The position numbers and the translations under genes are program-made. This document shows, in pieces, positions 35,209-45,373 of a stretch of 64,000 nucleotides of DNA. A model generated the notes under the pieces. The model was not told the origin of the DNA, did no database searches, and saw only the letters and a list, made by a program, of their open reading frames with translations. Each line of letters opens with the position of its first letter. Positions within the stretch are counted from its first letter, which is position 1. The stretch is from UBA6168 sp964508135 (lineage in GTDB: Bacteria > Bacteroidota > Bacteroidia > Chitinophagales > Saprospiraceae): the NCBI GenBank assembly GCA_964508135.1, contig CAZDSU010000030.1, forward strand, positions 1 to 64,000, written 5' to 3'.

Positions 35209-36117
35209 ATGAACCACTCCCGTCGAAAATTCTTCCAATACGCCGGGGCAGCCGCTGCCGGTGCGCTCATCCTGCCCAATTGGGGCTGCAAATCAGATGG
35301 CACGACCAATGGCGAGGCCGCCAAGGAAGCCCCTGCCGTCACGGGCAGCCTCGCTCAATACGGCCTCCAACTTTGGAGCGTCCGTGACGACATGGCCAAG
35401 GACCCGAAGGGCACACTCAAGCAGGTGGCCAGCTTTGGCTACAAGCAAATCGAAAGCTTTGAAGGCGAAAAGGGCATGTATTGGGGGATGACCAACAAGG
35501 AATTCAAGGCGTACATGGACGAGCTTGGCATGACCATCGTTTCCAGTCATTGCGACGCAAAAAAGGACCTAGAGAAAAAAGCGGCCGAAGCTGCCGAAAT
35601 CGGCATCAAGTACCTAATAACGCCCCATATTGGCGCACAAAAAACGTTGGCGGATTGGAAACCGATTGTGGAGAGCTTCAACAAGAATGGCGAAATCTGC
35701 AAAAAAGCGGGCATCCGTTACGCTTACCACAACCACGCCTATTCCTTTCAGCCAGTGGATGGACAACTGCCACAGGATTTCATGCTGGCAAATACCGACC
35801 CTGGCCTCGTGGATTTTGAATTGGACATTTATTGGGTGGTAACGGGTGGGAAAGACCCCATCGAGTACCTACAAAAATACCCGAACCGCTTCCGGCTTTG
35901 CCATGTCAAGGACCGCAGCAAAGCACTGCCTGCTACCGAAGAAGACGCTTCGTGCGTGCTTGGCACCGGTTCGATTGATTTCCCGAAAGTTCTGAAGATT
36001 GCCCAAGACAACGGGATGCAGTATTTCATCGTAGAGCACGAGCGCTGGGACGACTCCACGCCCTTGAAATGTGCCGAACTTGATGCCGCCTATCTGAGCA
36101 AGATGGTTTTTGCATGA
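35209..36117 (+). CDS. TIM-barrel sugar phosphate isomerase/epimerase-like protein
   Basis: A 302-residue exported protein with a twin-arginine signal (HSRRKFFQYAGAAAAGALIL) followed by NWGCKS, where a lipobox-like Cys is possible. The mature domain is the xylose isomerase-like TIM barrel: YGLQLWSVRDDM, SFGYKQIESF, YHNHAYSF, LVDFELDIYWVVTGG and HVKDR, followed by VLGTGSIDFPKVL. Such secreted family members in Bacteroidota probably act on sugars or inositols. Substrate unknown. It is followed by an exonuclease gene 68 bases downstream. Confidence 0.85.
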   Translation: MNHSRRKFFQYAGAAAAGALILPNWGCKSDGTTNGEAAKEAPAVTGSLAQYGLQLWSVRDDMAKDPKGTLKQVASFGYKQIESFEGEKGMYWGMTNKEFKAYMDELGMTIVSSHCDAKKDLEKKAAEAAEIGIKYLITPHIGAQKTLADWKPIVESFNKNGEICKKAGIRYAYHNHAYSFQPVDGQLPQDFMLANTDPGLVDFELDIYWVVTGGKDPIEYLQKYPNRFRLCHVKDRSKALPATEEDASCVLGTGSIDFPKVLKIAQDNGMQYFIVEHERWDDSTPLKCAELDAAYLSKMVFA

Positions 36118-36185
36118 TAAGTTATGAGGTGATGGGTTTTGAGGACGAATGAAAACTCATCACCCATCACCCATCACTAAAAAGG

Positions 36186-36866
36186 ATGTTCAACTTTCTT
36201 TTCCGCTGGAAAAAATACCCAGAGTTTTGGCAGGAGTACCTCCGGCATTTTGACCATTCTTGGTCTAAAAAGACGCCAATTGAGGAGGTCCGTTTCGTGG
36301 TGGTGGATACTGAGACTACCGGCTTGGAACCCAGCAAGGATAAGCTGCTCTCCATCGCCGCCGCTGCTGTCGTCAACAGGCAGTTGCTCCTCGAAGACAG
36401 CTTTGAGTGCTACGTGGCACAGCACGTGAACACTGGTGGGAATGCACCCGTACACGGCATTTTGCAAAAGGAAATGGAACAAGGGCTTACCGAAGCGGAG
36501 GCTTTGCGACAGTTTTTGGCCTTTTGCAAAGACGCCGTCATTGTGGGCCATCACATCGGTTTTGACAAGGCGATGCTCAACCAAGCGCTCAAAAACGCCG
36601 GGGCAGGCATGCTGAAAAACAAGTTCGTTGACACCGCCCGGCTGGCTGTTCGGGTGGAGCACCCGTTTGAGCGCTACAACGTCGTGTACCAGCCCGGCGA
36701 GTTTGGGCTTGACGCGCTCAGTAAGCGCTTCAACATCCCCGACCAAGAGCGCCACACGGCTGCTGGCGACGTTTACATCACCGCCATTCTTTTTCTGAAA
36801 CTGCTGGCAAGGGTGCAAAAACGGGGCAACAGGACGTTAGGGGAGTTGCTTTCTTATGACGGCTGA
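36186..36866 (+). CDS. DnaQ-like 3'-5' exonuclease
   Basis: A 226-residue cytoplasmic DEDDh exonuclease. Exo I is VVVDTETTGLEP near residues 38-49 (Asp and Glu ligands), Exo II is VIVGHHIGFDKAMLNQAL near 118-135 (His and Asp), and Exo III is in RHTAAGDVYIT near residue 190 with H and D. This matches the DNA polymerase III epsilon fold, but the 35-residue N-terminal extension (FRWKKYPEFWQEYLRHFDHS) and lack of a polymerase-binding tail suggest a stand-alone proofreading or repair nuclease. Its role here is not shown by its neighbours. Confidence 0.85.
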   Translation: MFNFLFRWKKYPEFWQEYLRHFDHSWSKKTPIEEVRFVVVDTETTGLEPSKDKLLSIAAAAVVNRQLLLEDSFECYVAQHVNTGGNAPVHGILQKEMEQGLTEAEALRQFLAFCKDAVIVGHHIGFDKAMLNQALKNAGAGMLKNKFVDTARLAVRVEHPFERYNVVYQPGEFGLDALSKRFNIPDQERHTAAGDVYITAILFLKLLARVQKRGNRTLGELLSYDG

Positions 36867-36906
36867 TGGCCAAAAAATTATCCACTAAAAAATAAACGAA
36901 TCAAAG

Positions 36907-38487
36907 ATGCAACGCCGTAGGTTCCTCACCAACTCCACCGTCATCCTTTCAGGCATCACGCTGAACGCATTTTTTTCTTGTAAAAATGCGGCGGTAAAAC
37001 CCTCGGCCAATGCCTTGAACTTGGAAGAAATTACCATTGACCAACTCCAAAAAGGATACGCCAATGGCAAGTTCTCCATCGTGGACGTGGTGAAGGGCTA
37101 CTTGAAAAGAATCGAGGAAATAGACAAGGCAGGGCCAGCGCTCAACGCCCTCATCGTCGTGAACCCGGATGCCTTGAAAATAGCGGAAGCGCTTGATAAT
37201 GAGCGCCTTGCAGGCAAGTCACGAGGCCCGCTGCACGGCATCCCCGTGGTTTTGAAGGACAATATTGACAGCACGGACATGCCCAACACCGCTGGGTCGA
37301 GGGCGCTGACTGGTAGCATCCCACCACAGGACAGTACCGTAGCGGCGAAGCTCCGAGAAGCTGGGGCGGTCATTTTGGCGAAAGCCAACCTCAGCGAGTG
37401 GGCCAACTTCCGCTCAAGCCTTTCGTCGAGCGGGTGGAGCGGACTCGGCGGACAAACGAAAAACCCCTACGAACTCGACCGAAACCCCTGTGGCAGCAGC
37501 AGCGGTAGCGGGACGGCAGTGGCGGCCAGCCTCTGTGCCATTGCCATCGGAACGGAGACGAACGGCTCCATCGTTTGCCCCGCCAACAACTGCGGCATCG
37601 TCGGCATCAAGCCAACTGTGGGGCTGGTGAGCCGGGCGGGCATCATCCCGATTTCATTTTCGCAAGACACCGCCGGGCCAATGGCCCGCACCGTCCGGGA
37701 CGCAGCCATCTGCCTCGGCGCATTGGTCGGGATAGATGAAAGGGACACCAAAACGCCGCTCAGCGAGGGGCATTTCCCAACTGACTACACCCCCTTTTTA
37801 AGAGCAGAAGGACTGCGAGGCAAGCGCATCGGATTGGACAAAAACTCGTTCGACTCCCACCCGAAAGTGGCCAAATTGATGGATGAAGCAGTGGACTTTC
37901 TAAAAGAAAATGGTGCGGAAGTGATTGATTTGGAGCAAGTTATACAGCCTGATGCGGAGGGTGCATCCTTTGAGGTGATGCTCTTTGAGTTCAAGGATGG
38001 ACTGAACAAATACTTCGCTTCCTTGGGTGAAAATGCGCCCATCAAAAGCCTTGAAGCGCTTATCACTTTCAATGAAAAAGACAGCGTGGAAATGCAGTTC
38101 GACCAGGAATTGCTCCTAAAAGCGCAAGCCAAGGGCGACCTCCAAAGCAAGGAATACCAAGAAGCCCTGGCCAAAATGTGGCAAGGCACCCGGACGCTCG
38201 GCATTGACAAGGTGATGAACGAGCACCACCTCGACGCCATCATCGCCCCGACGGGAGCTCCCGCCTGGAAGACCGACCTCGTGGACGGCGACCATTACAT
38301 GGGTGGCAGCAGCAGCCCGGCAGCCATCTCTGGCTACCCGAATATCAACGTGCCGATGGGCTTCGTGGAGGAACTTCCAGTGGGCATTTCGTTTTACGGA
38401 CGGGCTTGGAGCGAGCCGGTCTTGCTGGAAATTGCCTATGCTTACGAGCAGGGGACGGGGCATCGGCGGGCGCCGAGGTATTTGTGA
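36907..38487 (+). CDS. Exported amidase (amidase signature family)
   Basis: A 526-residue exported hydrolase with an N-terminal RRRFLTNSTVILSG twin-arginine-like start and a lipobox-like FFSCKN. The Ser-cisSer-Lys triad is visible: K117 in GIPVVLKDNID, the cis-Ser at about 198 in CGSSSGSG, and the nucleophile S221 in ETNGSIVCPA. Family members cleave amides such as peptides, nicotinamide or indoleacetamide. The specific substrate cannot be read from the sequence. It lies 40 bases after the exonuclease on the same strand, so it may be cotranscribed, though the functions are unrelated. Confidence 0.9.
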   Translation: MQRRRFLTNSTVILSGITLNAFFSCKNAAVKPSANALNLEEITIDQLQKGYANGKFSIVDVVKGYLKRIEEIDKAGPALNALIVVNPDALKIAEALDNERLAGKSRGPLHGIPVVLKDNIDSTDMPNTAGSRALTGSIPPQDSTVAAKLREAGAVILAKANLSEWANFRSSLSSSGWSGLGGQTKNPYELDRNPCGSSSGSGTAVAASLCAIAIGTETNGSIVCPANNCGIVGIKPTVGLVSRAGIIPISFSQDTAGPMARTVRDAAICLGALVGIDERDTKTPLSEGHFPTDYTPFLRAEGLRGKRIGLDKNSFDSHPKVAKLMDEAVDFLKENGAEVIDLEQVIQPDAEGASFEVMLFEFKDGLNKYFASLGENAPIKSLEALITFNEKDSVEMQFDQELLLKAQAKGDLQSKEYQEALAKMWQGTRTLGIDKVMNEHHLDAIIAPTGAPAWKTDLVDGDHYMGGSSSPAAISGYPNINVPMGFVEELPVGISFYGRAWSEPVLLEIAYAYEQGTGHRRAPRYL

Positions 38488-38849
38488 ACCAACCCAATTT
38501 CAAATTAAAAAAAATCCCCAACTTACCCCTTCCCGGCATGTTTGTTGCTAAGGTTTAACCACATGGAAACCCCATGTGCTTACAGATCCACATCCCATTT
38601 TTCGACATAAATTCAGCTTCTTAAAAATTGAAAAAAAGCTAAAACAGGCCGTTTTAGCACCATAAAAGTTAAGGCTTTCACGAACAAAACTTGGCAAACG
38701 ACACCCATTAAGTTTAGGCGCATTACAGCCAAGCCAGTGTTTTTTGATTTTGCTTCCAACTGAAAATTTTAGGTTCCCCTTTAGGGGTCAGGGGCAAAAG
38801 TCAGGGGCAGGCCGGACGCAGAAGCAGCGCCCATATTTGATTTTGTTTG
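38488..38849. other. Gene-free upstream region of the large adhesin-like gene
   Basis: No coding signal is seen in these 362 bases. There is a small hairpin at 38638-38658 (GCTAAAAC / GTTTTAGC) and a short repeat of TCAGGGGCA near 38790-38805. This is the likely promoter region of the 38850 gene; I see no reliable -7 box. Confidence 0.4.
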
Positions 38850-41800
38850 ATGAAAAACCTCCTTTACTTACTGACACTTTTTTGCATTTGTGCAACAGCA
38901 AACCCTATGACTGCACAGGTAGAACTGAAGCTCCAACTGGAAGCTGACGGCCAGACCTACACCGTCATTGCCCGCCCGCAAACCGACCTGTTGCCTCCCC
39001 TCGACAACATCACCCACAGCGCCCAAGTCGCTATCGTCGTGCCAACGGGCAGCTTCGAACTGGAGGGCCTGCAAAGCCACGCCGGGCAATGGCAATTGAC
39101 CAACCTCGTCCAGCACCCCGTCGAAAACCCAGGTGCCGATTACGCCTTGTTCAGCCTCTCCGCCGCTACCGCCGATTTCGTGTACGAGGCAGGCCAGGCG
39201 ATGCCGCTTTTTTCCTTTAAAAACAAAAAAGGCTGTACCGGTGCGCTCGAAATCATGCACCCAGTCACCGACCCCTTCCTGCCGCCCAACGCACTTGGCC
39301 TCAACGTCAAAAGCGAGTTCATCATTGAAGGAGTGGGTGTCGCCAACGCTGTGGTCGGCACGTACGACATCGGCTCTGCCGACTGTTTTCGGCTGTCCAA
39401 TTGCCTGATTGTCAGTGAATTGGAATTGTTGCCCAATAATTTTTACCAGATTTCGATTGCTGCCGACCCGGCATTCATTGCGCCAGCGCCCATCGAAATG
39501 GTGCAGGTCGTCGTGAAAGTCCCAACCAATTTTTTCCAAATTCACGACCTCATAAACCTCCTGCCCGGCCAGTTCTCCTTCGGAAACCTCTCCCGTTTCG
39601 ACGGCCCGGCGGAGGATGAAAACCACGACTACATCCAGTTTCGGCTCCATGCCAACGGTGCTGGACTGAACCTTCAAGTGGGCATGAAAATCCCGCTGCT
39701 CCAGTTCGCCAACGGCGGCAGTTGCCAGGGCGACTCGATTTTTTTGTTGAAAAACGATGACCCGTTCCTGCCTCCCAACTCGCAGGCCGCCAACCTCGGG
39801 CAGTCGGTCAAATTCTTTGGTAGCGATGCCAGCGTGCCAATCTGTGCGGGCATCCAGGCCGCTGCCCCCTGCATTGGCTGCCTTTTCGCCGATGGCCTCG
39901 TCACGCTCGACAGTGTGCAGTCAGGCAACCCCGTCGTTTGCCTGGGTGGCCAAAACGGCATGTTGCGGCTCTTCGCCCACGGCGCTCCCAACCTCGAATT
40001 TAGCATTGACGGCGGACAAAGCTGGTCTGCCAGCGGCTACTTCCCGGGCCTTGGCGTCGGCAACTACCTGCCACAGGTGCGGGGCACGAAGTTCGGTTGT
40101 CCCGTCAGCGCCATTGGCCAGCCCATCGAACTCATGCCCGGTGCGGTCATTGACCTCCAAATCGAACTCCCAGCCACGGCCTGCGAGGGCAGCGAGGTGC
40201 CGTTCAAAATCATATCGCCAAACCCATTGCCCGTCAACGCCAACTTCGCTTGGTCGGGGCCGCAGGGCTTTAACGTCAGCTTCGCTGACCCGGTTATTTT
40301 CAACATAAATAGCTATCAATCAGGTGTTTACAAGTTGTTGCTCACGGCACCCGGCTGCGACTCGACCTCGGCTTCGGCCAGTTTGCAGGTGAACCCGCTG
40401 CCTGTTGTGCCCGACTTGTTGAGCAACGGCCCGATTTGTTTTGGTGAAAAATTGCAGGTGCAAACCAGCGCCGACGGCACAAAATTCGAGTGGCACAGCC
40501 CACTCGGTCCCAGCGCCCTCACGTTGCCGGAACTGACCACCAACTCCCCCGAAACCTTCATCGAACCGATCAGTCCGGCCTATCTTTCCGGCAATTGGCA
40601 GGTACAGGTCACCGACCAAAACGGCTGCACGGCCATGAGCCAGCCGCTTGCCATCAACATCAAGCCAAGGCCGCAGGCTTTTGCCGAAACGACTGGCCCA
40701 GTTTGCCCCGGCGGACAAGCGCAACTGCTTTCCAATCCGTTGCCCGGTGCCACGTATGAATGGAAAATCTTGGGCGAATCGGCCACCTATTCCATGCAGC
40801 CCAATCCGCTGATTACCAATGTTTTAGCTCCGCAAACATTTCAACTGGTCGTCACACAGGATGGTTGCGTTTCGGTCGTTCCGGCCATGGCCACGGTCTC
40901 GCTCAGTCCGCAACCGAGCCTCAGCCCGACGAAGCAGTACACCCCCGCACCCGACTGTTCGCCACAGGCGCTCCAACTCACTGCCAATGCTGACGGCACG
41001 GGACTCAGCTTCATTTGGTCGGGGCCGAACGGCTTTGCTTCGCAAATGGACAATCCTGTGATCGCTGCCGCAACGGCTGCCGCCAACGGCAATTACCACC
41101 TCGAAGTCACCAATGTTTTTGGCTGCTCGGCCTCGCAGGAGGTGGCTGTCAGCAACATCCCAGACCCCGTGGCCATGCCCCTCGTCCAAAGCGCTGGCCC
41201 AGCCTGTCCCGGCGAAGATGTGCCGCTTTCGGTGCAGGCCTATGCTGGTTCGCAGGTAAGCTATCAGTGGTTCAAGGGAACGACGCCCATGACTGGACAA
41301 ACTTCCAATACGCTGATTATCAATTCAATACAGCCAAGTGGGGAGGGTAGCTACAAGGTTCGAGTACAAGTGGACGGATGCACGGTGGAGTCCGCCAGCC
41401 AGCTCGTGGACGTGCTGGACAAGCCACAGCCCAACCCCGATTTTTACCTCAGCAACCCCTGCGAGGGGGGCACTTTGCAGTTTCTGTCCAACCAAAACGG
41501 CATCGTCAACTGGCACTGGACCGGTCCAGGTGGCTTCAGCTCCTACTCGCCGACCCCGGTCATTTACAATGCCGAGTTCAACGACATCGGGGCGTACCAG
41601 CTCACTGTAACTGGCGCCAACGGCTGCACCGCCAACGCCAGCCTCAATATTGACGGCATATTGCCCGTGCCTGCTGCGCCGCTCGTGGCCTCGAACAGTC
41701 CGGTATGCCCCGAAAGCGAAATCGTGCTGACGGTGCAAAACCCCACCACGATTGGTACGGTGGACTATGAATGGCAAAACGCCAACGGCGAGGCGGTTGG

Positions 41801-44048
41801 CACTGGGGCGGCAACGCTTTCCTTGCCGGTAAATGACCCGTTGGCTGTGCCGCCTTTTTTGGTAAAAACGATTGTGAACACCTGCCCTTCGACGCTTTCC
41901 GACCCCGTTCCCGTGCAGGTACTGCCTGCTCCCGTGGCCCTGGCTTGGAACGGCGGAGCCGTTTGTGAGGGTCAATTGGCGCAACTTTTCGCAGCCACAC
42001 AGCCCAATGGCAGCTACGAATGGCGGATCATGGGACAGGCACAGGTAGTTTCCATCGAGCAAAACCCGAGCTTGCTGCTCACCGATTCGACTGATTTTCA
42101 ATTGGTTGTGAAGACAAACGGTTGTGCTGCCGAAGCAGTCACTTCGACCACCGTAGCCGTGAACCCCGTCCCGGTGATCAGCGACTTGACGGGAAATTTG
42201 GCGGTTTGCGAAGGCAGTCCAGTCAGCTTGAGTGCCTCCAACGTAGTGCCGTTGCTCAACCCCGTACAGTTCACATGGACAGGCCCGAACGGGTATTCGT
42301 TCACAGGTTCAGCGGCTCCGGCGGGGCCTTTTGAGCTGGACTTTGCCGCTATTTCTCCCCCAAACGCAGGAGCGTACACCCTCACGCTGCAATCTGCTGA
42401 AGGCTGTGTTTCCGCTGCGCAAAGTGTGGCGCTGGAGGTCGGCACGATGCCGCAAACGCCAACAATCACCGTGGCCGATGCGGTGCTTTGCGAGAGCGAG
42501 CTACTTCAACTCGACGCCACGCCAAGCAATGGCAACAGCGTGAGTTACGGTTGGCACTTCAACGATGGAACGACAGACTTCCTTTTGGCTACGACGAGCT
42601 TCCCAACCTATTTCATACAAAACACAACTGCCTCAAATTCAGGTAATTACTTCGTAAAAACGACAGTGGACGGTTGCACGACGCAAGCCTCCAATCTCGC
42701 TCCGGTGCAGGTTATTGTCCTCGCCGCCAACGTGCAAGCTACCAACCCGACTACCTCGCTAACCCCCGCCTGTGAGGGTGATGACGTGCAGCTTTCGGCG
42801 ACTTTTATTCCTGGTGCGACTTATCACTGGTACGGCCCGGCGGGCTTTTTCGCCAATGTGCCGAACCCGGTGCTGACCGACGCTGGGGCATTGCAAGCTG
42901 GAAAGTATTTGGCGATTATTGGGCAGCCGGAGTGCTCGGTGACGCAGGCCTTGGAGACCGAGGTGTACGTGGCGGAAGCGCCCGAAACGCCGATTTTGAC
43001 GGGTGCAAATGAGGCATGCGAGGGCTTGGATGTATTGCTTTCAGTGACCAATTCAGCGGCAGGAGCGGTGTACGATTTTTATTTTGGGCAAAATGGGCAG
43101 CCGTTTCAAACTGGCGGCGGCTCAGTAGTTTTGGAGAATGTGGGAGCTGCTCAGGTGGGTAGCTATTTTGCTTCCGCTTCGCTAAACGGCTGTGAATCAG
43201 CGCTTTCTGCACAGTTCAACTTGCAAATTATCCCCTCGCAAACGGGCATTGCCTTCGCTGGCGACGACCAGACCATTTGCGAAGCGAATGAAATCCCGAT
43301 GCTGCAAGCCACCCCGCCGACGGTCGGAGCTGGCCAATGGACGCCGCTGGATGGAGCCACGGTCGTACAGCCCGCCTCGGCCCACTCGACGGTGCTGGGC
43401 CTGCTGCCCGGAGAGAACCGCTTCGTCTGGACGCTGACCAACGGCATTTGCCCCGGCGTGGGCAGCGACACGGCGGTGATTTTTCTGGAAAACGTGAAGG
43501 CGGTGGAGGATTTTTACTCGCTGCCGCTCAACGATAGCTTGCTGAATATCAACCTGTTGCAAAATGATTTCACGCAGAACCTGCCCGAGTTTGAGTTTAC
43601 CATTTTGGCGAAGCCGAGCAAAGGACAACTGCTCGAATCGGGCGACGGTGTGGTGACTTACATTCCGTACCCCAACGCTTTCGGCGAGGACGGTTTCCGC
43701 TACCGCCTCTGCTCCATGACCTGCCCCGATGTCTGCGACGAGGCCACCGTGCGCATCTCGCTGGACGGCTCGGTGGCTGCCACCGACTGCTTCCGCCCCA
43801 ACCTCATCACCCCCGATGGCGATGGGCTGGACGACGTGTTTGTCATCCCTTGCGCCGCTGGTTGGCCGGGCAGTTCCATCCTGATTTTCAACCGATGGGG
43901 CGCTACGGTTTTTGAGTCCAGCGACTACCAAAACGACTGGGGCGGCACCTACGACGGGCAGCCGCTGCCGCCGGGGACGTACTTCTACCAGCTTCGGTTG
44001 AATGACGGTAAGGGGACGGTGTTGCAGGGGTACATGGCGGTGGAGTGA
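38850..44048 (+). CDS. Giant gliding-type surface protein with type B sorting domain
   Basis: A 1732-residue secreted protein starting at ATG 38850 with signal peptide MKNLLYLLTLFCICATANPM. After two related N-terminal domains (residues about 20-330) it consists of roughly a dozen Ig/PKD-like repeats with a conserved pattern: CEG or CPG start, AxYxWxGPxGF, and a GxYxLxV ending. The C-terminus is a gliding-motility type B sorting domain (NLITPDGDGLDDVFVIPCAA, then FNRWGATVFESSDYQNDW and GTYFYQLRLND). Such proteins are carried by the type IX system and work with a PorP/SprF partner, which follows directly. Probably a surface adhesin or structural protein; ligand unknown. Confidence 0.88.
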   Translation: MKNLLYLLTLFCICATANPMTAQVELKLQLEADGQTYTVIARPQTDLLPPLDNITHSAQVAIVVPTGSFELEGLQSHAGQWQLTNLVQHPVENPGADYALFSLSAATADFVYEAGQAMPLFSFKNKKGCTGALEIMHPVTDPFLPPNALGLNVKSEFIIEGVGVANAVVGTYDIGSADCFRLSNCLIVSELELLPNNFYQISIAADPAFIAPAPIEMVQVVVKVPTNFFQIHDLINLLPGQFSFGNLSRFDGPAEDENHDYIQFRLHANGAGLNLQVGMKIPLLQFANGGSCQGDSIFLLKNDDPFLPPNSQAANLGQSVKFFGSDASVPICAGIQAAAPCIGCLFADGLVTLDSVQSGNPVVCLGGQNGMLRLFAHGAPNLEFSIDGGQSWSASGYFPGLGVGNYLPQVRGTKFGCPVSAIGQPIELMPGAVIDLQIELPATACEGSEVPFKIISPNPLPVNANFAWSGPQGFNVSFADPVIFNINSYQSGVYKLLLTAPGCDSTSASASLQVNPLPVVPDLLSNGPICFGEKLQVQTSADGTKFEWHSPLGPSALTLPELTTNSPETFIEPISPAYLSGNWQVQVTDQNGCTAMSQPLAINIKPRPQAFAETTGPVCPGGQAQLLSNPLPGATYEWKILGESATYSMQPNPLITNVLAPQTFQLVVTQDGCVSVVPAMATVSLSPQPSLSPTKQYTPAPDCSPQALQLTANADGTGLSFIWSGPNGFASQMDNPVIAAATAAANGNYHLEVTNVFGCSASQEVAVSNIPDPVAMPLVQSAGPACPGEDVPLSVQAYAGSQVSYQWFKGTTPMTGQTSNTLIINSIQPSGEGSYKVRVQVDGCTVESASQLVDVLDKPQPNPDFYLSNPCEGGTLQFLSNQNGIVNWHWTGPGGFSSYSPTPVIYNAEFNDIGAYQLTVTGANGCTANASLNIDGILPVPAAPLVASNSPVCPESEIVLTVQNPTTIGTVDYEWQNANGEAVGTGAATLSLPVNDPLAVPPFLVKTIVNTCPSTLSDPVPVQVLPAPVALAWNGGAVCEGQLAQLFAATQPNGSYEWRIMGQAQVVSIEQNPSLLLTDSTDFQLVVKTNGCAAEAVTSTTVAVNPVPVISDLTGNLAVCEGSPVSLSASNVVPLLNPVQFTWTGPNGYSFTGSAAPAGPFELDFAAISPPNAGAYTLTLQSAEGCVSAAQSVALEVGTMPQTPTITVADAVLCESELLQLDATPSNGNSVSYGWHFNDGTTDFLLATTSFPTYFIQNTTASNSGNYFVKTTVDGCTTQASNLAPVQVIVLAANVQATNPTTSLTPACEGDDVQLSATFIPGATYHWYGPAGFFANVPNPVLTDAGALQAGKYLAIIGQPECSVTQALETEVYVAEAPETPILTGANEACEGLDVLLSVTNSAAGAVYDFYFGQNGQPFQTGGGSVVLENVGAAQVGSYFASASLNGCESALSAQFNLQIIPSQTGIAFAGDDQTICEANEIPMLQATPPTVGAGQWTPLDGATVVQPASAHSTVLGLLPGENRFVWTLTNGICPGVGSDTAVIFLENVKAVEDFYSLPLNDSLLNINLLQNDFTQNLPEFEFTILAKPSKGQLLESGDGVVTYIPYPNAFGEDGFRYRLCSMTCPDVCDEATVRISLDGSVAATDCFRPNLITPDGDGLDDVFVIPCAAGWPGSSILIFNRWGATVFESSDYQNDWGGTYDGQPLPPGTYFYQLRLNDGKGTVLQGYMAVE

Positions 44049-44258
44049 GAGGTAGTTGATTGTTGAAATTGCTGGATTGTTGAATTGTTGTGCGCACAGC
44101 GAGGCGGCACGAGCGGCGTGGACGGGTCGCTTCACGATGACAAAACGGGGCGTAGACGGGTCGCCTGCGGCGATGACAAAGCGGAGCACAGTGCAACTCA
44201 CAGCGTGCCACAAAGCAGAACGACAACCAGGTAATTTTTTTTGGATAAAATATTGAAA

Positions 44259-45185
44259 ATGAGATACTTGTACCTTATTTTTTTGCTTTGGTGCGGCAGA
44301 TTGTTTGCGCAGCAGGAGCCGGTTTTTTCGCAGTTTTTTTACAATAAACTGCTGTCCAATCCGGGCGCTGCGGGGAGCACTGGACTGCCTTGCCTAACGG
44401 CCTTCCATCGCCAACAATGGGTGGGGTTGGATGGCGCACCCATCACGCAAGCATTGAGTTTCAACGCTCCGGTGCTAGCCAGCCGGGTGGGCGTTGGCTT
44501 GACGTTGGTGAATGACCGCATAGGTTTTTACAACTCCACCTATGCCCAAGTTGCCTACGCCTACCGGGTGGACTTGGCGGGTGGCAAACTCGGCATCGGC
44601 TTGCATGGTAGCATGACCCGTTACGAGGCCGATTTGTCGGAAGTGCGAACCATTTCTGGCTCCAATAAAACGCAGGAGGACATGATGGACTTCAGCTACC
44701 TGTTCAACATGGGGATGGGTTTCCATTTTGAAAACGAGCGGTTTTTCATTGGCGCAGCCATCCCGCAGGTGCTCGACCGGGGCCAGTCGAATGGGCAGGT
44801 GCGGCACGTTTTCGCCAATGCGGGGGCGGTGCTGGAACTCTCGCCCGCACTGCGGATGCGGGCTGCCGGGGCGGTTCGGGTGGTGGAAAATGCGCCGCCG
44901 AGCTTTGATGCACACCTCGGTTTTGGCTTCACGGAGGAGGCAAGGTTGTGGTTGGGCAGCACCTTGCGATTGAGCAACAATTACGATGGCCTCGGCGGCG
45001 ATGCGCTGGTGGCGGTGGGACAATACCAAATCTCGGAGCGGATTCGGGCGGGCTTGGCTTACGATTACGGGCTTGGGGCTTTGCGGAGCGGCAATGCCGG
45101 GTCGTTTGAATTTTTGCTGGAATATGCGTTCGTGAAGGCTTCGGCTGCGCCGTTGATGCCTGCGCTTCGGCCACGGTATTTTTAA
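44259..45185 (+). CDS. PorP/SprF-family outer-membrane protein
   Basis: A 308-residue outer-membrane protein. Signal peptide MRYLYLIFLLWCGRLFAQQE; then the PorP/SprF opener PVFSQFFYNKLLSNPGAAGS, ITQALSFNAPVL, GVGLTLVNDRIGFYNSTYAQ and the typical C-terminal end GSFEFLLEYAFVKASAAPLM, ending PRYF. PorP/SprF partners attach or export type B sorting-domain proteins; this one sits 210 bases after the giant gene. ATG at 44259 is preferred over an upstream TTG at 44241 because it starts the signal peptide. Part of this gene's C-terminus is duplicated as a remnant at 56497-56615. Short direct repeats (GACGGGTCGC) lie in the 44049-44258 gap. Confidence 0.88.
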   Translation: MRYLYLIFLLWCGRLFAQQEPVFSQFFYNKLLSNPGAAGSTGLPCLTAFHRQQWVGLDGAPITQALSFNAPVLASRVGVGLTLVNDRIGFYNSTYAQVAYAYRVDLAGGKLGIGLHGSMTRYEADLSEVRTISGSNKTQEDMMDFSYLFNMGMGFHFENERFFIGAAIPQVLDRGQSNGQVRHVFANAGAVLELSPALRMRAAGAVRVVENAPPSFDAHLGFGFTEEARLWLGSTLRLSNNYDGLGGDALVAVGQYQISERIRAGLAYDYGLGALRSGNAGSFEFLLEYAFVKASAAPLMPALRPRYF

Positions 45186-45217
45186 TGGGATTTACCTGCT
45201 TATTGCTTTCCCAGAGA

Positions 45218-45361
45218 TTAATTTTGAAATCCAATCTGCAACACCGCATACTCCTTCATCAGCCAGGTTTTGCCGACCTGCCTCGCCCCCTGCAAGATTA
45301 AGGGCTTTCGATTGGGGGCGTTTTTCCAATTGACCAACGACTCGTAAAGGGCTCTTTTCAT
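45218..45361 (-). pseudogene. Remnant of an AAA ATPase (DUF4143-type)
   Basis: The minus strand encodes 47 residues: MKRALYESLVNWKNAPNRKP, then LILQGARQVGKTWLMKEYA, then a short unrelated end and a stop. This matches the N-terminus of the ATPase at 56688-58037 (LYRQLEDWKSKANRKPLIIR, GARQVGKTTL), with Walker A GARQVGKT. The other 400 residues are missing. The break lies 33 bases from the PorP/SprF stop. It is a decayed copy of the same gene type. Confidence 0.75.
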
Positions 45362-45373
45362 TTTTTCTGACTA

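Noticed and set aside
36118..36185. ATCACCCATCACCC repeats as a regulatory array
   Set aside because: A short inverted pair (TGATGGGTTTTGAG / AAACTCATCACCCATC) between two genes; a simple hairpin is enough to explain it.
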